64,000 nt of DNA from Enterobacter cloacae (GTDB lineage: Bacteria > Pseudomonadota > Gammaproteobacteria > Enterobacterales > Enterobacteriaceae), in the NCBI RefSeq assembly GCF_013375935.1, contig NZ_CP056117.1, positions 4,774,001 to 4,838,000 on the forward strand. Reading direction: 5' to 3'. Of this stretch, positions 60,224-64,000 are shown piece by piece. A program made the position numbers and the translations under genes. The first letter of the stretch is position 1. Each line of letters begins with the position of its first letter. Under the pieces are notes generated by a model that saw only the letters and a list, made by a program, of their open reading frames with translations, had not been told where the DNA came from and did not search any database.

Positions 60224-60528
60224 CACATCACCGGATTGTCGTCTGTGAACGCCGCAGCGCCATTGATAAAAAAGGTTACAACTCCCATGACATTAACTTC
60301 ATCTAGCGCATCACCTTCTATGCTTTCACCATCTTCAGTGATGAGCACTCCTCCCATAACGACCGCGAACTGTAGTTGGCCGAAAGCACGCACCAGCACG
60401 CGCGTTCCGTTGGCGGGCACAAGATCAGGCTGAAAAAGCGCGTAACCACTTGACGTTTCAACCAGGCATGAGTAGCGGTTAACGCCACATAACTGTTCAA
60501 TTCTGTATCGCTGAGCTTTTGCCTCCAT
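60223..60528 (-). CDS. UmuD-like protein lacking catalytic residues
   Basis: 101 aa directly upstream of umuC. The segment [17 protein letters not shown] to VMGVVTFFI resembles the beta-rich C-terminal part of UmuD (DGDLLIV, GDIVIAAVDGEF, LDVFGVVIHVV). The region with the Ser of GDSM is missing and no Lys stands at the dyad position. UmuD is 139 aa, so this lacks the N-terminal cleavage arm. It may act as a ready-made UmuD'-like partner or be something else; similarity is by eye only. It is preceded by a perfect LexA box. Confidence 0.6.
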   Translation of the reverse strand: MEAKAQRYRIEQLCGVNRYSCLVETSSGYALFQPDLVPANGTRVLVRAFGQLQFAVVMGGVLITEDGESIEGDALDEVNVMGVVTFFINGAAAFTDDNPVM

Positions 60529-60542
60529 GCCCCCTCCACAAT

Positions 60543-60562
60543 TACTGTATTTGTATACAGTA
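60543..60562. promoter_or_regulatory. LexA (SOS) box
   Basis: CTGT-N8-ACAG at 60545-60560 within TACTGTATTTGTATACAGTA is a near-perfect match to the consensus. It sits 15 nt upstream of the umuD-like start codon, so the umuD-like/umuC pair should be induced by DNA damage. Confidence 0.93.
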
Positions 60563-60641
60563 TTATCAATGAAGGAGTGAGATCAAGCGAAGCGAGTGAG
60601 CTGATTTATAAGTGGCGGTAAGCGCGGGAAATTTAGTTGTG

Positions 60642-60663
60642 AAAAACCCGCCTAAGCGGGTTT
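60642..60663 (-). terminator. rho-independent terminator of the tail operon
   Basis: Stem AAACCCGC / GCGGGTTT with a CTAA loop. The minus strand continues with a T-run, so it would stop late transcription before the SOS genes. Confidence 0.75.
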
Positions 60664-60958
60664 ATATTTGACTGTTACGAGAAGAGATTCCGAAGATCTA
60701 CATCTTACACTGCTAGCCATGCCACGCGGGGTTTGGACAGGAGCACGCGAGGATGCCTGCTGAAATCCTTGGTCTTCGCATGGATTATTTGGACGATGAG
60801 AGGTGAAATAATCGCCTAAATGTTAAAGAGCACCAACTGGCGCGATTAAAGCCCCAGGATGTGCACAAAGATCAGTCAGTAATGAAAATGTTACTGGTGG
60901 GCTGATAATGCTCTCATGGATACACTTTTACCAAATACCTGCCTGAGTGTTGCATATA

Positions 60959-60975
60959 CGCCTGCTAAGCAGGCG
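60959..60975. terminator. short hairpin after the tail spike gene
   Basis: CGCCTGC-TAA-GCAGGCG, a perfect 7-bp stem 10 nt past the spike stop codon. There is no T-run, so it may protect the mRNA end or pause transcription. Confidence 0.5.
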
Positions 60976-60984
60976 CATTGCTGA

Positions 60985-62910
60985 TTAGGTATTTGTAATT
61001 TTCTTCCATGATGCAGCTGTAGTGCCAGTTGCTTTATACCACTCAAACTGCCCGGCCGTAGTGTCGAGATATTCTTCACCTACGAACCTCGGCACAACGT
61101 TATTTACAGGATTTTGTGAAAGCTTCCTTACAAACTTATTAACATCCCATAAAATCTGAGACTCGTAGCTAAGGAAGCTCATGCCTGCGATAGTTAGCAG
61201 TGGCGATGAAGATGAACTATTACTGATTAAATTGAAGGCTATTACATGCCAGCCACGAGATGCGATATGCAGACGACCAGTTTTTTGAGTGTCGTAACCC
61301 GTTTCCCTGTTGAGTGATATCGTAGTGTTCAAGGCGCTCAAATTAAAGGAACTGGCAGGCTTTGCAGTGATATCAGAGCCAATTGCATCCCATACCCTAT
61401 CATCCAGTGAATATTGCGACTGGGGAAGGCCGAAATCTAGTTCTACGCTGAGTGTGGCATTGCTAAATGAAACACTTGGAGTTATTACAATGTCATCATG
61501 CTCAGCATAGAAACAGACAAACACTTTATTACCTAACTGCGATGTCTCAATGACATACCCACCGGTAAAGCTTGCTAGCGGGGGGCTAAACATTCCAGCC
61601 TTGTTTAGTTGCGTTCCCCACGTGGACTCTTTTAGCTTCATCGAAGCTTCGAAAGTCCTTACGTTGACGTTAGATCCAGCCTTAACTTTTGTTGGGTTAT
61701 TAAATTTTGAGAGAATGAAAGCGAATACCCTTGCCGCAAGATATTTGTAGCCCTCTTCTCTGAAATGCACATTATCGCTGAACCTTGTAGAATCCACCCC
61801 ATAGAATACCTCCACCCCATCAAGAACAGGAATTCCATACTCCTCAGCTATATTGAAAGCTGCCTGCCTGTAAGCGTCTAAAAGCCGCACGTTGCCGCCA
61901 TACTGTTTCTGAGGTGGTGGCGTAATCATTACTACCGGCGTGCCCTTGACAAGCTCTCTGGCAATAATTTTCTTGTAATAAAGCACATAGTCAGAAATTG
62001 ACTGATACGGCGTAAATCCTTCAGCTGCATCATTGGTGCCATACATAATGATTGTTAAATCACTATTTACATTTGTGCTCCAGTCACCCCACCCTAGCTT
62101 AGTATTGTCTCCGGAGTAACCCTGGTTAATCACCGTGACCGTGGATGAAAAAGCTTGCTGGAGATACCCTTGCAAGGCCTGAGGGTAAGGAGTGGCAGCG
62201 CGGGTTTTGGTATGCACCCGCCCTGCCGGGGTTGGGTTTGGATCTGCTGGCGTTGGTGCTACAGTGGTATCTTCACCATACGTCAGTGAGTCACCACGGC
62301 ATACAATAGTAATTGCTGCTGAATCACGAGCGACCTTTTCTGCGTAACGTGACATATTCAGGCGCTGAAGTGCATGCAACTGCTTGCCAGGGATTTGCTG
62401 GGTTCCAATGTCTACTACGTCACTGAGCTGGGCGAGTGTCAGTGCTGATTCAGCATCATTAACCAGCTCGCCAGCCGGCTTACCGGAAATAAGTGTGTCA
62501 CTACCTACCTCAGCAAGTTCTGTGCGAAGCGAGGCATCGCCAACCCCTACCCATTTACCTTCACCAATGCCGCCAGTGCTATCAGGGGTAGAGCCGGCGG
62601 ATACTTCTTTGGGTTGTGACCAGTCCCCATCCCAGCGGTAGAACTCCCCGTTGCTTTCCCACTGAAGAACAGTGTTAGGAGTGTCGAGGGCAGCGCCAAT
62701 TTCAAAAGATTTCTTCGTGATGTAGCCATATTGCAGCATTGCCTGATTTGCATCGTAATTTATTCCAGCAATTGTACGATGTTTATCACCAAACCGGTCA
62801 ATATATTCATGATTATCTGATGTCACAAACTCATCAATTTTCCCCGCGTTAAATTTCAGATCACGCGGCGATTCGCTTGGCACAGGTAAATTAGCAGGTT
62901 GCGTAGCCAT
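60985..62910 (-). CDS. phage tail spike with SGNH-hydrolase domain
   Basis: 641 aa. The N-terminal part (about 1-130) has SPRDLKFNAGKIDEFVTS and KWVGVGDASLR, typical of the virion-attachment end of tail spikes. A middle SGNH esterase domain has block I GDS (206-208), block III GTND (291-294) and D379-x-x-H382. The C-terminal beta-rich part ends with a FEWYKATGTTAASWKKI module. It probably removes acyl groups from a surface polysaccharide during adsorption (inference). It follows the J-like gene after a terminator hairpin. Confidence 0.85.
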   Translation of the reverse strand: MATQPANLPVPSESPRDLKFNAGKIDEFVTSDNHEYIDRFGDKHRTIAGINYDANQAMLQYGYITKKSFEIGAALDTPNTVLQWESNGEFYRWDGDWSQPKEVSAGSTPDSTGGIGEGKWVGVGDASLRTELAEVGSDTLISGKPAGELVNDAESALTLAQLSDVVDIGTQQIPGKQLHALQRLNMSRYAEKVARDSAAITIVCRGDSLTYGEDTTVAPTPADPNPTPAGRVHTKTRAATPYPQALQGYLQQAFSSTVTVINQGYSGDNTKLGWGDWSTNVNSDLTIIMYGTNDAAEGFTPYQSISDYVLYYKKIIARELVKGTPVVMITPPPQKQYGGNVRLLDAYRQAAFNIAEEYGIPVLDGVEVFYGVDSTRFSDNVHFREEGYKYLAARVFAFILSKFNNPTKVKAGSNVNVRTFEASMKLKESTWGTQLNKAGMFSPPLASFTGGYVIETSQLGNKVFVCFYAEHDDIVITPSVSFSNATLSVELDFGLPQSQYSLDDRVWDAIGSDITAKPASSFNLSALNTTISLNRETGYDTQKTGRLHIASRGWHVIAFNLISNSSSSSPLLTIAGMSFLSYESQILWDVNKFVRKLSQNPVNNVVPRFVGEEYLDTTAGQFEWYKATGTTAASWKKITNT

Positions 62911-62921
62911 ATTGATTCCAT

Positions 62922-62947
62922 AAAAAACCCGGCGCGGTGGCCGGGTT
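62922..62947 (-). terminator. terminator between tail-tip and spike genes
   Basis: An 8-bp stem AACCCGGC / GCCGGGTT with a 6-nt loop and T-run on the minus strand. It ends just 12 nt before the spike start codon, so spike expression depends on read-through or a nearby promoter. Confidence 0.85.
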
Positions 62948-62966
62948 GTGGTGATAGGTATGGGTC

Positions 62967-64000
62967 TTATTGGTAAATCAGATCGCTATATTCAGCGAGT
63001 GTTAAAGCTGTATTGCCCTTTCCATCTGGCTGTTTTGCAGTAATCGTCCATCTGCCTGCATCGAGTTCTTCTGATGTCGCGATGGCGTACCGGGACGGTG
63101 ACTGGACGTCTACCCCATCAAACAGATTAAGCTTGATGTCAGGAATAGCAGCTGTAAAACCGAAGGCAGTATCTGTCCTTGGTGTGGCCAGGTAGCGCGC
63201 CGTGGTTGCACCTGACGAATCCGTAACCTGAACATACATCGTTCCTGAGAAGTTGATACGCTCACTGGTTTCGAAGTCATTACCCACGCGAGAAACGATA
63301 TAGCCAGCCTGCTGGTTGGTGTCGTAGGTATCAGGAACCTGAACCATGTCACCGATGTTCACCCATTCACCATCTGCCATTGCAGTTACAGACATGGTCA
63401 TTCGGGAATAGATAAGACGCTTACACTCGCGCAGCGCACGCTCGTCAGCCTGGAATCTGTTCCTGATGTATAGCATTTCGAACTTCTTCGGTTTTGTCGG
63501 TGCACCTTCAACGATAGCGCTTCCGGTTATCCGATACCTGATAAAGTCCTGCTTATTGGTGTCCGGGTTGCGGAACTGAACCTCGACGCCGTCATAGCCG
63601 CCTGGAAGCGTCATATCGTACGAAAGCGAGTAACCATCAGGCTTTGTATTCGACCGGTTGAAAATTGTGGCCGCTGACGTTTTCTTGCTGTCCCGGGTGA
63701 AAGACAGCACGCCGTTATCGTCATAGACCAGCACGCTGGCGGCATCACAGATGCTTTCCATGCGCGACCCAAGCGATACATCCTCATCGTCAAAGGTGTA
63801 ATCGAAATACCCCAGGCGCGGGTCGATTGCGTCGATTTCCGCCTGTATCTGGTACAGGCCGTAAATATCAATGCTCGACTCCGGCTGCTGACCAACGACA
63901 AGCCAGTTAAACAGCGCGATATCAGCGAATTTACGTGATGGCCTCAGCGAGTAATCGACCTGTTGCGTCGCCATGTTGTAGCTGATGACGTGCCTGGTGA
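62967..64000 (-). CDS. phage tail-tip protein J-like, C-terminal part (cut by window edge)
   Basis: The frame is open from the window edge (…RHVISYNMATQQVDYSL…) to the stop at 62967, 344 complete codons. The Met at 63974 is internal. It resembles the central and C-terminal parts of host-specificity/tail-tip proteins: DPRLGYFDYTFDDEDVSLGSRMESICDAA, PGGYDGVEVQFRNPDT, ALRECKRLIYSRMTMSVTAMADG. It lies at the tail tip and contacts the host at adsorption. Unusually the protein ends soon after these modules, with the spike gene next. Confidence 0.85.
   Translation of the reverse strand, partial: TRHVISYNMATQQVDYSLRPSRKFADIALFNWLVVGQQPESSIDIYGLYQIQAEIDAIDPRLGYFDYTFDDEDVSLGSRMESICDAASVLVYDDNGVLSFTRDSKKTSAATIFNRSNTKPDGYSLSYDMTLPGGYDGVEVQFRNPDTNKQDFIRYRITGSAIVEGAPTKPKKFEMLYIRNRFQADERALRECKRLIYSRMTMSVTAMADGEWVNIGDMVQVPDTYDTNQQAGYIVSRVGNDFETSERINFSGTMYVQVTDSSGATTARYLATPRTDTAFGFTAAIPDIKLNLFDGVDVQSPSRYAIATSEELDAGRWTITAKQPDGKGNTALTLAEYSDLIYQ

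Larger units (their letters stand above)
60563..60984. other. region between tail spike and SOS operon
   Basis: 422 bp with two hairpins and no convincing gene. Two tiny plus-strand ORFs start at about 60719 (14 codons) and 60753 (17 codons). Both lack homology visible by eye and are not called. Confidence 0.5.
58641..64000. mobile_element. prophage at thrW (one end; continues past the window)
   Basis: It starts at the thrW fragment and contains, right to left in transcription, tail-tip (J-like), tail spike, umuD-like and umuC genes, all on the minus strand. This is the end of a late tail operon followed by lysogenic-conversion-type cargo. The integrase is not in view and should be near the intact thrW. 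Confidence 0.85.

Noticed and set aside
60719..60806. Two tiny plus-strand ORFs (14 and 17 codons) between spike and SOS genes
   Set aside because: They are short, overlap each other, are antisense to the local transcription direction and show no recognisable product.

Overview
The window is chromosomal DNA of an enterobacterium. Gene order and protein sequences match the Escherichia coli 9-minute region (malZ-proY-brnQ-phoRB-sbcDC-mak-rdgC-ppnP-aroM-yaiA-aroL-yaiI-proC-dgcC-psiF-iraP-ddlA-yaiZ-yaiY-yaiW-sbmA-ampH-yaiV-autotransporter-hemB-tauDCBA-mmuMP), with GC-rich coding DNA and non-E. coli insertions. These are a DUF3999/DUF2339 pair beyond malZ, an MdtG-like efflux gene and an extensin-like gene between iraP and ddlA, and an olsF-like gene after hemB. 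The pattern suggests Enterobacter or a close relative (inference; no 16S is present).

Layout. 1-7.5 kb: two envelope proteins of unknown function, maltodextrin glucosidase, proline-type permease. 7.5-16 kb: branched-chain amino acid carrier, PhoR/PhoB with a clear Pho box, and the SbcCD nuclease, followed by a tandem palindromic repeat. 16-25 kb: fructokinase, RdgC, the aroL-yaiA-aroM group, ProC, the diguanylate cyclase DgcC, PsiF, IraP and an MFS exporter. The alkaline phosphatase gene phoA is missing between iraP and psiF, but what look like its promoter and last codons remain. 25-36.6 kb: cell-wall and envelope functions (DdlA, YaiW/SbmA, AmpH, IprA, an autotransporter) and HemB. 36.7-45.7 kb: a two-domain ornithine-lipid-type acyltransferase, taurine uptake and oxidation, S-methylmethionine uptake and use with MetJ-like operators, and an AI-2E family membrane protein. 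45.8-53.3 kb: accessory chromosome, with a GAF-GGDEF cyclase, a LysR/SDR/royal-jelly-type module, and a periplasmic SUOX-like protein with a GGDEF-EAL protein.

53.3-64 kb is the variable end. A yjhX (topAI)-yjhP pair lacks the intervening yjhQ and is preceded by a short leader ORF. It is followed by an AT-rich island with a DUF2971 gene, an AbiV-family gene and a HEPN-like gene carrying an R-x4-H motif, next to phage remnants (one HTH gene broken by an in-frame TGA). A 46-nt copy of the 3' part of tRNA-Thr (thrW) then marks the end of a prophage that runs off the right edge. The visible prophage genes are an SOS-controlled umuD-like/umuC pair, an SGNH-hydrolase tail spike and the C-terminal part of a J-like tail-tip protein.

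Most of the window is ordinary core genome. The points worth following are the phoA scar, the yjhX leader and missing yjhQ, the AbiV/HEPN pair in the island, the catalytically empty UmuD-like protein, and a hairpin that would bury the olsF ribosome-binding site. All family assignments are from reading the translated sequence and from memory of the E. coli homologues; no search was run.
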